A stretch of 64,000 nt of DNA, taken from Candidatus Krumholzibacteriia bacterium. GTDB lineage: Bacteria; Krumholzibacteriota; Krumholzibacteriia; G020349025. Position 1 is the stretch's first letter; the number at the start of each line of letters is the position of its first letter. Positions 52,923 through 61,084 of the stretch are shown piece after piece. The stretch covers positions 1 to 64,000 of the forward strand of contig DASRJW010000101.1 of assembly GCA_035649275.1 (NCBI GenBank). The letters are read 5' to 3'. The position numbers were made by a program, and so were the translations under genes. The notes beneath the pieces are model-generated. The model did no database searches and was not told the origin of the DNA. It saw only the letters and a list, made by a program, of their open reading frames with translations.

Positions 52923-55238
52923 TCAATGGGGCCCACGAGCTTGAGTTCCAGGCGCTTCCAGGCGCAGGGCCCAGGCGGCCCGCCGGCGCAGGTCCTCGAA
53001 GTGCAGGGCCTCGGCCGCTTCCAGACCGTAGCCTCCCAGGTCCGCCAAGGTCGAATCGACCCTTTGCGGTGCCCCGCCCCGCAGTTCCGCCAGGGCCCGC
53101 AACTCGAGAACGGCGAGTTTGACGTCCGAGGAAAGCACGGTGTCGGTAGCGGCAGCCAGAGGGCCGAGCTCCTCTCGCGCCTCGGCGAACCGCTCGGCGT
53201 AGTAGAGGCGGCGGCCGAGGAGATACCGCGGCAGCGGCGCCGACGGCACCTGCGCCCGCACCCAGGCGAGGGAAGCCAGGCCTGCCGCCTCGGGAAGCAC
53301 TTCGGTGAGATAGGGGCAGAGGGCTTGGCGGAGCTCCGGAGCTCGCAGCGCCGCTCGTGCGACCTGGAAGGCGCGCCTCTCGGGGCGTGACACCGCCAAC
53401 GATTCCGCCCCCGCGTAGCTCGCCGCCGCCCCCTCGAACTCCCCCAGTGTCCACTGGGCGTCACCCAGCTCGTCGAGGGCGCGCCCGCGCCAGGACTGCG
53501 GCAGGGCCGGCGTGTCCAGCAGTGCGAGGAGCGCACGGCGCGACTCGGCGGCTTTACCAGCCTCGAGGTAGAGACGCGCCAGTCCGAGCTGGTGGCTCGG
53601 GCTGTCGGGCTCGAGGCGAAGGATCCCGGCATAGAGGCTCTCGGCGCGGGCGAACTGCTCGCTTTGTCGGGCCCCGGCGAGTTCCGTTTGCAAACGCGCC
53701 TGCTCGCGCGCACAGGGGAGGGCGAAGATCGCCGGCGGGCGATACTGCCGCTCGGCGCGGAGCAGCTGCAGCGGTGTGAGCCGCACCGGCGCCAGCTTCA
53801 CTCGTTTCCACTCGCGTACCAGATCGTCGAGGCTGCGGCCATAGGCGCGCTCGAACTTGCGCGTGGACCACAGCACGCGGAAGGGTTCCATCCCGTACGC
53901 CGTCACCAGGTGGTGCACGAAGGAGCCCGCCGCCGTGTACGCCCGCGCCCCCGGCTGGGTCCAGAACCCGAAGGCGCCGAGCAAAGAGCCCAGGTCCGGC
54001 AAGAGACCCAAGCTGTCCATGGCGGCGCAGGCCTCGTCTGGCGTCAGGCCGAGGCGCCCGCTTTCCTCGCGCCATTCCGCTGCCACGGCGATGCCCTCGT
54101 GGATGCCGATCTGCGGGCAGATGGGCCACCAGCGCTGCAGGTGGGCGGCGAAGATGTGAGCCAGCTCGTGGCGCAGAACCGGATGGGGCCAGCTCGCCGC
54201 GTTGAGGTGGATCTCATCGGTGAGCGCGTCCTCGAAGCTCGTGCCCCCAGCGCCCATGAGACGTTTCTTCTTCTCCGCCGAGGCATAGACATAGCTGCCG
54301 ATCCGTCCCGGAACATCGAAACCGAAGAACTCGCGCAGCTCGGCGTAGTGGAACTCGTGCTCCCTGGCCAACTCCTGGGCGCGCTCTCGCGTATAGGCCT
54401 GGACGTCGTAGTAGACATCGCAGTGTTCGGTGGCGAGGTGACCGCCGAGGGCGCGACGGATGTCTCCGGCGTCCGGGCGCAGCCCCAGCCGGCCCGCATT
54501 CACCTGCAAGGCGGCGAAAACGAGGAGGGCGCAGAGCGCCAGGGGACCAGCGACGGCGCGGGCTCCCGTCCAGGGGTCGGAGAGGGCACGCCAGCGCAAG
54601 CGCACACCGTCCCAGAGCATGACGGCGAGGAGGGCGAACAGGATCGCTTCGACGACCACGATCGTTCGCGCCAGGAGCAGGAGCGGCGTGAGTGGCACCG
54701 CCTGGTCGTACAACGGACCGGGAAAGAAGCCGACGAAGGCGTTGTAGGCGAAGATGGGCGGTTGGCGCACGATGTTCCAAAGCACGTAGACGTAGGTGGC
54801 CAGGCTCCAGAGCAGGAGGTGGAAGCGCGCCCATCCGGTTCGGTGGGCGAGCCCGAGCGCGAAACCGAGGGTCGTCCCATAGAGAACTCCGGGCACGGTG
54901 AAGAGGGCATAGAACTGCAGGCCTTCGCTCCAGTTGCAGTTGGGAACGCGGACCGCGTTGGCGCCGATGATGACGAGGGGGAAGAAGAGGAGGAGGAGAT
55001 TCTGCACCCCGACCTGGAGCAGGGCCGCACCCGGGAAGCCGCGCCTCCTTGCCTGCCGCGGCACGAACACCTGGCGCGCCGAGGCTGCGGCGGCGCAGGC
55101 GCGCCAGCCGGAGACATAGGCGAGGAGGGCACCCATGCCGACGGAGAACTCGAAGGCGAGCAGGTTGAACAGGGGGACGAAGGCGAGGGCGATGGAAACG
55201 AGCGAAACGAAGACGGCTGCCAGGAGCCACGACGCCAT
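52923..55238 (-). CDS. Integral-membrane gluzincin (HExxH) with TPR-like C-terminus
   Basis: A 771-residue protein. The N-terminal about 250 residues hold six or so hydrophobic helices (Yip1-like arrangement with long loops). A peptidase-MA-like domain follows (about 280-490) with TDEIHLN, the zinc motif in LRHELAHIFAAHL (His, Glu, His) and a second-helix ligand Glu in IGIHEGIAVAAEW. The C-terminal about 250 residues are TPR-like (ARAESLYAGILRLEPDSPSHQLGLARLYLEAGK and similar). The likely role is a membrane-bound zinc protease with a helical repeat for partner binding. The ATG at 55238 gives a natural first helix; a TTG at 55259 would add seven residues. It is convergent with the isochorismatase-like gene and divergent from 55375. 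Confidence 0.8.
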   Translation of the reverse strand: MASWLLAAVFVSLVSIALAFVPLFNLLAFEFSVGMGALLAYVSGWRACAAAASARQVFVPRQARRRGFPGAALLQVGVQNLLLLFFPLVIIGANAVRVPNCNWSEGLQFYALFTVPGVLYGTTLGFALGLAHRTGWARFHLLLWSLATYVYVLWNIVRQPPIFAYNAFVGFFPGPLYDQAVPLTPLLLLARTIVVVEAILFALLAVMLWDGVRLRWRALSDPWTGARAVAGPLALCALLVFAALQVNAGRLGLRPDAGDIRRALGGHLATEHCDVYYDVQAYTRERAQELAREHEFHYAELREFFGFDVPGRIGSYVYASAEKKKRLMGAGGTSFEDALTDEIHLNAASWPHPVLRHELAHIFAAHLQRWWPICPQIGIHEGIAVAAEWREESGRLGLTPDEACAAMDSLGLLPDLGSLLGAFGFWTQPGARAYTAAGSFVHHLVTAYGMEPFRVLWSTRKFERAYGRSLDDLVREWKRVKLAPVRLTPLQLLRAERQYRPPAIFALPCAREQARLQTELAGARQSEQFARAESLYAGILRLEPDSPSHQLGLARLYLEAGKAAESRRALLALLDTPALPQSWRGRALDELGDAQWTLGEFEGAAASYAGAESLAVSRPERRAFQVARAALRAPELRQALCPYLTEVLPEAAGLASLAWVRAQVPSAPLPRYLLGRRLYYAERFAEAREELGPLAAATDTVLSSDVKLAVLELRALAELRGGAPQRVDSTLADLGGYGLEAAEALHFEDLRRRAAWALRLEAPGTQARGPH

Positions 55239-55374
55239 GCTTTGCCCTTCGTCATCCAACCGCTGCCGCCGGCGCAGCGCCCCCTCCCGGAGCCGATGCT
55301 AGACTGGAGAACCGCAGTCCCGCCAGCGACGATTGGGTTCAAACCGCAGCGAGCGCCCGCCCAGGAGGAAAACG

Positions 55375-55746
55375 ATGCGATTCCCGACCACGATCTGTTG
55401 CGCGGCGGCCGCTGCCGCTGCGCTCTCGGTCGCTTTCCAGAGCGGCCGCGGCGACCAAGGGCCTGCTCCGCCCCGAATCCTCGGAGTCTACGGCGTGGGG
55501 GGCGTGATCGGCGAGGACGGGACGCTCTGGCAATACATGCCGGACCGCAAGAAATGGCTCAGCATCGACGAGGCCTTCCGGGGGGAGGACCAGGAAACCC
55601 ACATCCTGCCCCTTCCGGTGGCAGCGAAGGACATCCAGTTCATGGAGAGCTGGGGTTTCCTGGTCACCCGGAGCGGCGAGTGCTGGCACTACGACCTCGC
55701 AGCCAATCGCTGGCAGAACGTGGGGCCTCCGCCCATGGCCCGGTAG
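55375..55746 (+). CDS. Small secreted protein, unknown
   Basis: A 123-residue protein with a signal peptide (about residues 1-26). The mature part is a short beta-rich domain with WQYMPDRKKWLSIDEAF and WHYDLAANRWQNVGPPP, which look like two blades of a kelch/propeller-type repeat. That is too few for a full propeller, so it may need to assemble with other copies. I do not recognise a family. ATG at 55375 has AGGAGG six bases upstream. It is read in the same direction as the Tyr/Trp-rich protein 172 bases on. Confidence 0.65.
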   Translation: MRFPTTICCAAAAAAALSVAFQSGRGDQGPAPPRILGVYGVGGVIGEDGTLWQYMPDRKKWLSIDEAFRGEDQETHILPLPVAAKDIQFMESWGFLVTRSGECWHYDLAANRWQNVGPPPMAR

Positions 55747-55918
55747 CCTGCCGCCGCCACCAGGGTGGAGTGGACAGGACGGGCCTGAGCCGCCGGAGCG
55801 TGGGCCAGCGGCGATGCAAACCCCAAAGGGGGTAGGGACTTTCCGGCGGCGCCGCTGTATCCTTGAGTTGGCTGGTTCGAGGCGCCAGAGCCCACTGCCC
55901 CTGTTGGGAGGTTCTCTC

Positions 55919-56941
55919 ATGCGTCGCCTCACGGTTGTTCTCGCCGCTCTCATCCTGCTCGCGAGCACTGCTGCTTGGGGTCACGACGAGAAGCTCCAGG
56001 CGGAATTGCTGGACGAAGTCCTGCGACTCACGCAGGCCCAAGTACCGAATGAGGTCGTTCTCGAGCAGATCAAGGCCTGGGGCTTCGTCTTCGAGCTGAA
56101 CGCGGACGACATCGTGGAGCTGCGCTCGCTCGGGGTGAGCGACGACGTTCTCGACGCGCTCATCGGCACGGCGAACGACGAAAACATGGAAGTGCACACG
56201 CGGAGCCAGGTGGTCTTCAGCGCCGGCTACTACGCTCCCTGGTACTGGTACCCCGTGGCCTGGGGCGGCTACTACGATCCGTTCCCGAGTCTGTATTGCA
56301 GCTACTACTACCCCTTCCACTACAGCGCGCATTTCGGTTACTACGGCTGGTGCGGTGGCACGTACTACGCTCACTACTATCCGAACACCTGGGGCCGGGA
56401 AGCCTGGCATGCTGGGCGGAGAGTTCCAGGGGCGCCCTACAGCGTCGCCGGCGGCCTGACCGCGCGGCGCGCCGGGACGATGACGGTGCCCACCTCAGGC
56501 GGCATGCGGAGCCGGGAGGCGACTCCCCGCATCATCCGGAACGGCACGCAGGCGAGCACTGCCCTGCGCCGGGGGGAGTTGCGCAGCGTGGAACGGCAAC
56601 GTGGCGCGCCAACCGCCACCCCTGTGGGTGCGCGGCGCGGCGGCTACGACCGCGGGCGCAGCAACGCGGCGCGGCAGGAGATCGCGCGGCGACAAGGGAA
56701 CGGGTTCCGGACCATGACGCCGGCCGGGCAAGCACGCGTCGCGGCGCCAACCCGGTGGCGGTCGTCGGGCGGCAGCGCCAACCGGAGCTTCCAAGGGTTT
56801 TCGGCCAGGTCACGCGGCTCCTTCTCCAGCCCGGGCGCAGCGCCGCGTTTCCAATCCATGCCTCGCGGCGGCAGTATGCCGCGGATGTCCGCGCCGCCGG
56901 CGGCGATCAGCGCCCGCTTCGGGGCCGCCCGGGGCCGCTGA
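55919..56941 (+). CDS. Secreted Tyr/Trp-rich then Arg/Gly/Ser-rich protein, unknown
   Basis: A 340-residue protein. Signal peptide about residues 1-21 (STAAWG). Residues 25-90 form an all-helical domain (LLDEVLRLTQAQVPNEVVLEQIKAWG, then LRSLGVSDDVLDALIG) resembling small DUF/saposin-like or UBA-like bundles. Residues about 98-145 are an unusual run rich in Tyr, Trp, Gly, Pro and Cys (GYYAPWYWYPVAWGGYYDP). The last about 190 residues are basic and low-complexity (Arg, Gly, Ser, Ala). Similar layouts occur in cell-envelope or aggregating proteins. The ATG at 55919 has GGGAGG seven bases upstream. A hairpin terminator follows at 56970. Confidence 0.7.
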   Translation: MRRLTVVLAALILLASTAAWGHDEKLQAELLDEVLRLTQAQVPNEVVLEQIKAWGFVFELNADDIVELRSLGVSDDVLDALIGTANDENMEVHTRSQVVFSAGYYAPWYWYPVAWGGYYDPFPSLYCSYYYPFHYSAHFGYYGWCGGTYYAHYYPNTWGREAWHAGRRVPGAPYSVAGGLTARRAGTMTVPTSGGMRSREATPRIIRNGTQASTALRRGELRSVERQRGAPTATPVGARRGGYDRGRSNAARQEIARRQGNGFRTMTPAGQARVAAPTRWRSSGGSANRSFQGFSARSRGSFSSPGAAPRFQSMPRGGSMPRMSAPPAAISARFGAARGR

Positions 56942-56969
56942 AACCAAGTTCGATCCTCGCCTTCGATGC

Positions 56970-56995
56970 AACGGCCTCCCTCAGTGGAGGCCGTT
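56970..56995. terminator. Hairpin between convergent genes
   Basis: AACGGCCTCC (56970-56979), loop CTCAGT, GGAGGCCGTT (56986-56995): a perfect 10-bp stem. No T-run, but the position 28 bases after one stop and 36 bases before the other fits a bidirectional terminator. Confidence 0.65.
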
Positions 56996-57031
56996 CTCGT
57001 GCTGGGGGCGCTCTCCGCTCGGACCTGAAGA

Positions 57032-58516
57032 TCAGAAGCTTCCGCCACCCACCTCGATCACGTAGGTGAACCGCTCCACCGGCAGCAGCCCCGAGGCCTG
57101 CAAACCGGCTCGCACTCCCCAGAAGTCCGTGAGCTTGGAGAGGAAGGACAGCTTGGAGTGTCGGATGTTGGCGCGGAACTTGATGCCCGTCTCCAGCGCC
57201 CCATATCGCCGCTTCTCGTTGAGGTCGTTCTCGTCACTTTCGTAGCCCAGGGAAAAATAGCCATCCAGCCAGCGTGAGGCGGACGGGGTGTACAAGAGCG
57301 TCCAGCCGAAGTCGCGCAGGCCGTCGTCCATGAAATAGAGGCGATTCACGATCCAGCCGCCGGTCAAGGGATCGGAGAAGTGCCAGAAGATGAAGAGCGG
57401 GAAGGTGGTACTGAACCCGGCGCGGCCATCCATGCGGAAGGCGAAGTTCACCGACTTGACGAACGACTCCTGCGTGATCCAGTTGCCGAAGTTCTTGATG
57501 TCCCTGGCGGACGACACCGCGGGCCACTCCGGGTCGCCTTTGTCGGCGATGAAGGGCACCAGGGCGGGATCGTCCTTGGCCAGGTCGGGGCGCGGGAAAG
57601 GCCGCAGCTCGTACTGGGCGGAGCCGCCGGCGTACACGCCGCGCTTGGTGTAGCCGTCGCGCAGTGGGCTGTCCTCCGGGAGAGGCGGGAAGACGCGGTA
57701 CGGCGGGGTGCGCACCTTGGCGAACCAGGACTGGAAGCTGCCGGCGAAGAGATGGCCGCCGCTGATGATGTCCCGCACGCCCCAGGCATCGTTGGCGCGC
57801 CGGTTGACGTCGTAGCCCGGGGTGTAATAGCCGTCGCCATTCTTGTCGGTGCAGCCCGCGTGTTTGCCCTCCTCCACCAGCACGGTCATCGGAAAACGCG
57901 TGTCCTGGTCGACGCCGAGAGTGTTGTCGTACCAGAGGACGCCGTGGGCCTTGCACTTCACCGTGGCGATGATGATGGAGAGAGGGCAATCGTTGCACTG
58001 GGGGCGCGCCCACACGACGAGCTTCATCTCGGTCGATTCGACGTCGTGGTGGTGGCCGCCGAATCCTGCTTCCGACGGGTAGTAATAGAAGTAATCGAGA
58101 TCGATCCCCGCGACGGCCTTCAGGTTGAGCACCCCTTGGCCACGGTCGTCCGGGGTGGGGAAGTAGCCTGCACCGCTGTAGTTCAGGCGCCGGAGGAGGG
58201 TGCGCACCCGGTAGTACACCAGCGGAGCATCGGGGGCGGCCTCGAAGGGGAAGGAGGTGGGCATGCGGATGTCCGTTCCCTCGGCCCCGGCGAGGAGTGG
58301 CTCGTCGGGAGAGAACCAGAGAATCGGTGCACAATAGGCCGCCAGCTTCGCGAGGGTGATGAGAGAGTCCGTACCCGTCCACACGATGGCGTCGTAGGGG
58401 GAGTATTCGCAGCAGGGAATCTTGTTGACGTCGAAATCCACGTGGCGCGCCGCCTGAGCGGTGCCGAAGGCCGGGAGCAGTGCGAGAAAAGAGAAGAGCA
58501 CGGCTCGTGGCTGCAT
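57032..58516 (-). CDS. Secreted/outer-membrane protein with Vps62-like domain, unknown
   Basis: A 494-residue protein with a signal peptide (about residues 1-22, AFGTAQA). The N-terminal region (about 30-300) has YFYYYPSEAGFGGHHHDVESTEMKLVVW, similar in style to the H-x-D-W-E core of Vps62-related proteins, plus Cys pairs (KIPCCEY, QCNDC). Repeated Tyr and Asp motifs suggest metal or sugar binding. The C-terminal third (about 350-494) has alternating amphipathic strands and ends in a final Phe (VGGGSF), typical of outer-membrane barrels. A barrel with a large N-terminal domain is my best reading. The ATG at 58516 has GGGAGG six bases upstream and gives the best signal peptide; a start at 58558 would add 14 residues. 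Confidence 0.62.
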   Translation of the reverse strand: MQPRAVLFSFLALLPAFGTAQAARHVDFDVNKIPCCEYSPYDAIVWTGTDSLITLAKLAAYCAPILWFSPDEPLLAGAEGTDIRMPTSFPFEAAPDAPLVYYRVRTLLRRLNYSGAGYFPTPDDRGQGVLNLKAVAGIDLDYFYYYPSEAGFGGHHHDVESTEMKLVVWARPQCNDCPLSIIIATVKCKAHGVLWYDNTLGVDQDTRFPMTVLVEEGKHAGCTDKNGDGYYTPGYDVNRRANDAWGVRDIISGGHLFAGSFQSWFAKVRTPPYRVFPPLPEDSPLRDGYTKRGVYAGGSAQYELRPFPRPDLAKDDPALVPFIADKGDPEWPAVSSARDIKNFGNWITQESFVKSVNFAFRMDGRAGFSTTFPLFIFWHFSDPLTGGWIVNRLYFMDDGLRDFGWTLLYTPSASRWLDGYFSLGYESDENDLNEKRRYGALETGIKFRANIRHSKLSFLSKLTDFWGVRAGLQASGLLPVERFTYVIEVGGGSF

Positions 58517-58609
58517 CGATGTCCTCCCGATCGAGGCAGTGTAGCGATTGCCGTGCACTCGTGGTGGACGAGTGCTGACGAGCGAAGTCCGGTCGAGGGC
58601 GCCAAGGGG

Positions 58610-59983
58610 TCAGCGCGAGGCGCGGGGGCGGCGGGAGCGGCCGGGGCGGGAGCTGCCCCCGGAGCGTGGAGAGCGCGGGGGCCTGGCGTTCTTGGCTCGC
58701 GACCGAGGGCGCGATGCCGCCCGGGTCCTTCGGGCGTGGATGCCGCGGGCAGGGCCACGGCTTGGGCTCGGGACGCGCGTGGCCCCCGGCCTGGGAGCCT
58801 GTGCGCCGGCTCGGGGCGACGCCTGCGCCGGCAGCGTGGTGCCGGCGGCGGCCGATGGTGCAGCGCCCTTCGTGGCGGGCGCGAAGGGGGCCGCAGGTGG
58901 AAGCGACGAGGCCACTGCGCCGGCAGCCGGTTCCCTCTTGGCAGCCGGCCGGGGCAAGAGGACGAGGGCTCGCTTTCCGGGCCGGAGCGCCAGCACCAAG
59001 GACACCGGCGAGGGGGGATCCAGCGGCAGCTCGGTGGTGTCGGTGAAACCAGCGCGCTGCAGCCAGCGGGAGATCTCGTCGAAGCTGTAGGTACGGCCGT
59101 CGGTGGTGAGCAGCATCTCCAAAGCGAAGAGCGCGCCGTTCTGCGGCTCCGTGTGATCCCCGCTCATGACGTGATCCTTCACCATCACCAGCGCCCCCGG
59201 CGACAGCACCTCGTACACGTTGCGGAGCAGCTGCAGATTGGTCGCCTCCGTCTCCGCATGGAGGATATTGGACAGCAAGGCCACGTCGTAGGGGCCGCCG
59301 GGAATCTTTTCGCTCCGGTAGTCCGCTGCCTGCACCTGCACCCGACCGGTGAGATCGAACTCCCGTAGGATGCGCCGGGTGATCTCGAGGGTGGCCGGCA
59401 GGTCCACCACCGTGGCTTCGAGCTGCGGGTTGGCGCGGCAGAACAAGGCGGCATACGTCCCCGGACCGCCGCCGAGGTCGAGAAGGGTGCGACAGCGCAC
59501 GAGCGAGATGACGCGGGCGAGCCAGCGCGCGTCACCACGGGCCAGGGCCAGCTCGTGCATGCCGCGGATGAAATCCTCCAGCTCGGCATTCGCTTTGTCG
59601 ATCGGCACGGGCTTGCAGACCGGCTTGCCCGTTTGCAGCGCCTCCATGAGCCGGCCCCAAGCGCTCCAACTCCGGGCCTGGTGTCGTATCAGGTGGCCCA
59701 TGTACTTGGGGCCGGAGCGGGAGAGGTAGGTGTGGCTCACCGGAGTATCGAAGAAGCGCTCCGACTCCTTGCGCAAAAATCCGAGAGAGGTGAGGGCGTT
59801 GAGCAGGAGCTCCAAGGCCTCGGGCTGCACGTCCAGGTGGCTCGAAAGCTGGGCCGCCGTCTTGCCCTCGTTGGCGAGGGAGGTGAAAAGGTCGAGGTCG
59901 ACCGCCATGTGCAGGACCCGCGAGGCGGTAAAACCGTTGACGACCTGGCTCACTCTGAGGTAAGGCTCCGCCGCGCGGTTCAT
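58610..59983 (-). CDS. SAM-dependent O-methyltransferase with long basic C-terminal tail
   Basis: A 457-residue protein. The N-terminal dimerisation domain (about 1-100) is followed by a class I methyltransferase of the acetylserotonin/hydroxyneurosporene O-methyltransferase family. It has LLDLGGGPGTYAALF, ATVVDLPATLEITRRI, and LSNILHAETEATNLQLLRNV. These enzymes methylate phenolic or small aromatic acceptors. After about residue 345 comes an unusual about 110-residue Ala/Pro/Arg/Ser-rich tail, strongly basic at the end (RRTRAASRPRSRAKN). It is not part of the family and might bind nucleic acid or polyphosphate. ATG at 59983 has AGGAGG five bases upstream. The gene stands alone. Confidence 0.85.
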   Translation of the reverse strand: MNRAAEPYLRVSQVVNGFTASRVLHMAVDLDLFTSLANEGKTAAQLSSHLDVQPEALELLLNALTSLGFLRKESERFFDTPVSHTYLSRSGPKYMGHLIRHQARSWSAWGRLMEALQTGKPVCKPVPIDKANAELEDFIRGMHELALARGDARWLARVISLVRCRTLLDLGGGPGTYAALFCRANPQLEATVVDLPATLEITRRILREFDLTGRVQVQAADYRSEKIPGGPYDVALLSNILHAETEATNLQLLRNVYEVLSPGALVMVKDHVMSGDHTEPQNGALFALEMLLTTDGRTYSFDEISRWLQRAGFTDTTELPLDPPSPVSLVLALRPGKRALVLLPRPAAKREPAAGAVASSLPPAAPFAPATKGAAPSAAAGTTLPAQASPRAGAQAPRPGATRVPSPSRGPARGIHARRTRAASRPRSRAKNARPPRSPRSGGSSRPGRSRRPRASR

Positions 59984-60047
59984 GCCCTCCTCCTGGGTCT
60001 AGCTTCCGCAGTGACTGTGGGTTGGGCGGACAGGGCGGTGTCAGGAA

Positions 60048-60061
60048 GGATGCTAGCATCC
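60048..60061. promoter_or_regulatory. 14-bp perfect palindrome, possible operator
   Basis: GGATGCTAGCATCC is a perfect palindrome 65 bases upstream of the methyltransferase start (minus strand). It could bind a dimeric regulator. It also contains GCTAGCAT, similar to -10-type elements elsewhere here. Confidence 0.4.
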
Positions 60062-60177
60062 AGGGTCCTCCCGGGCAAGGCGACCAGCCCGAGCCCCGGC
60101 AACGCTGCCCAGCCAGATGGCAACCATCTTGCGTTCTCGCGCTGCACAGCCACGAAGCGGTCCCAGGGGGAGCCAGG

Positions 60178-60222
60178 GATTCTTCGGCAAAATATTGATT
60201 CTGTTTCGATTGCAATGATCTG
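60178..60222. other. AT-rich island in the divergent gap 59984-60291
   Basis: About 45 bases (ttcttcggcaaaatattgat and on to 60222) are roughly one-third GC against about two-thirds around them. They contain TTGATT, TTGCAA and TATTTT-type hexamers on both strands, as expected of a promoter region serving the methyltransferase and the gene at 60292. I cannot pick a single promoter. Confidence 0.5.
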
Positions 60223-60291
60223 AGTGCACCCGTCGGGCGGCGCGAGCGAGCGGCCCGGTGTGCAGATTCGAGTGGCGGGAGGGCCAAGCGC

Positions 60292-61044
60292 ATGCGGGTG
60301 GAGCGGGTGGTGCGATTCGCGGGCCTCGTCCTCGTCCTCCTCTTCCCTCTCTTGAGCGTTCTCCAACTGCGCGACACCGATCGGCCCTGGCGGGAGACGG
60401 CGCGGCGGGCGCGACCCTCGGTCCTGGGCCTGCTGCGACCCGTGGAAGCCGGCTTCCAGTTCGCCCATTGCGGCGTGGTCATCCAAGTCGACCCGGCCCG
60501 GCTCGTCGTCCCCGGACCCGTCTCCTCCCCGTTGCTCAGTCGGCACGGCACGGCGCTTCTCGAGTGGCGGCCTCTGTTCACCGACGTGCACGGCGAGTTC
60601 ACCGTCTTCGAGGTGGCCCCGGACTCCGCTCGGGCCGCCGCCGCCCTGGCCGCCACCGCCGCCCTCGTCCCGGCAAAGCTCGTCTTCGACCCGAGCGGCA
60701 ACCTCACCGAGGACGTGGAAGCAGCTCTGGTGGCGCCGAAGGAAATGGCGGAGGAACCTCTCTGGGTCGGCGTTCTCTCTGTCGGACCCGGGAAGTCAGG
60801 ACGACTCGGTTACTATTCCAGCTTCCTCACCCCGATCAGCAGCACGCAGCAGTGGCCAGCGAGCACTGCCTTCGCCGCCGGCGAGCCGGAAATCGACCCG
60901 AAGCTGCTGGGTGCCCCGTTCGTCGACGCGGAAGGCACCGTGGTCGCCATTTTTCTCGATCGCGGCGCCCACGGCGTGCACGCTCTGCCCCTCGAGATCG
61001 TGGCGCAAGCGTTGGCGCTGCTGCAGTTGCAAGCCGCCCAGTAG
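60292..61044 (+). CDS. Trypsin-like-fold protein without a catalytic serine, unknown
   Basis: A 250-residue protein with an N-terminal transmembrane or signal segment (about residues 8-25, FAGLVLVLLFPLLSVL). The rest has short beta strands like a chymotrypsin/HtrA double barrel, and the C-terminus reads LLGAPFVDAEGTVVAIFLDRGAHGVHALPLEIVAQAL. In active HtrA-type proteases this region is G-N/D-S-G-x-P-L-V-x-x-x-G-x-V-V-G-I; here the serine position is Leu or Lys. The fold call is therefore an inference and the protein is probably not a protease. The ATG at 60292 has GGAGGG eight bases upstream. It ends 40 bases before the nuclease gene. Confidence 0.6.
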   Translation: MRVERVVRFAGLVLVLLFPLLSVLQLRDTDRPWRETARRARPSVLGLLRPVEAGFQFAHCGVVIQVDPARLVVPGPVSSPLLSRHGTALLEWRPLFTDVHGEFTVFEVAPDSARAAAALAATAALVPAKLVFDPSGNLTEDVEAALVAPKEMAEEPLWVGVLSVGPGKSGRLGYYSSFLTPISSTQQWPASTAFAAGEPEIDPKLLGAPFVDAEGTVVAIFLDRGAHGVHALPLEIVAQALALLQLQAAQ

Positions 61045-61072
61045 AGAACTCGCGACCTCGAGGCGCCGCGGC

Positions 61073-61078
61073 TAGAAT
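61073..61078 (+). promoter_or_regulatory. -10 box immediately before the AddB-like gene
   Basis: TAGAAT (61073-61078) is six bases before the ATG at 61085. Transcription would start at or next to the ATG, so the mRNA would be leaderless. No convincing -35 box is seen at 17 bases. Confidence 0.4.
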
Positions 61079-61084
61079 GCGTGC

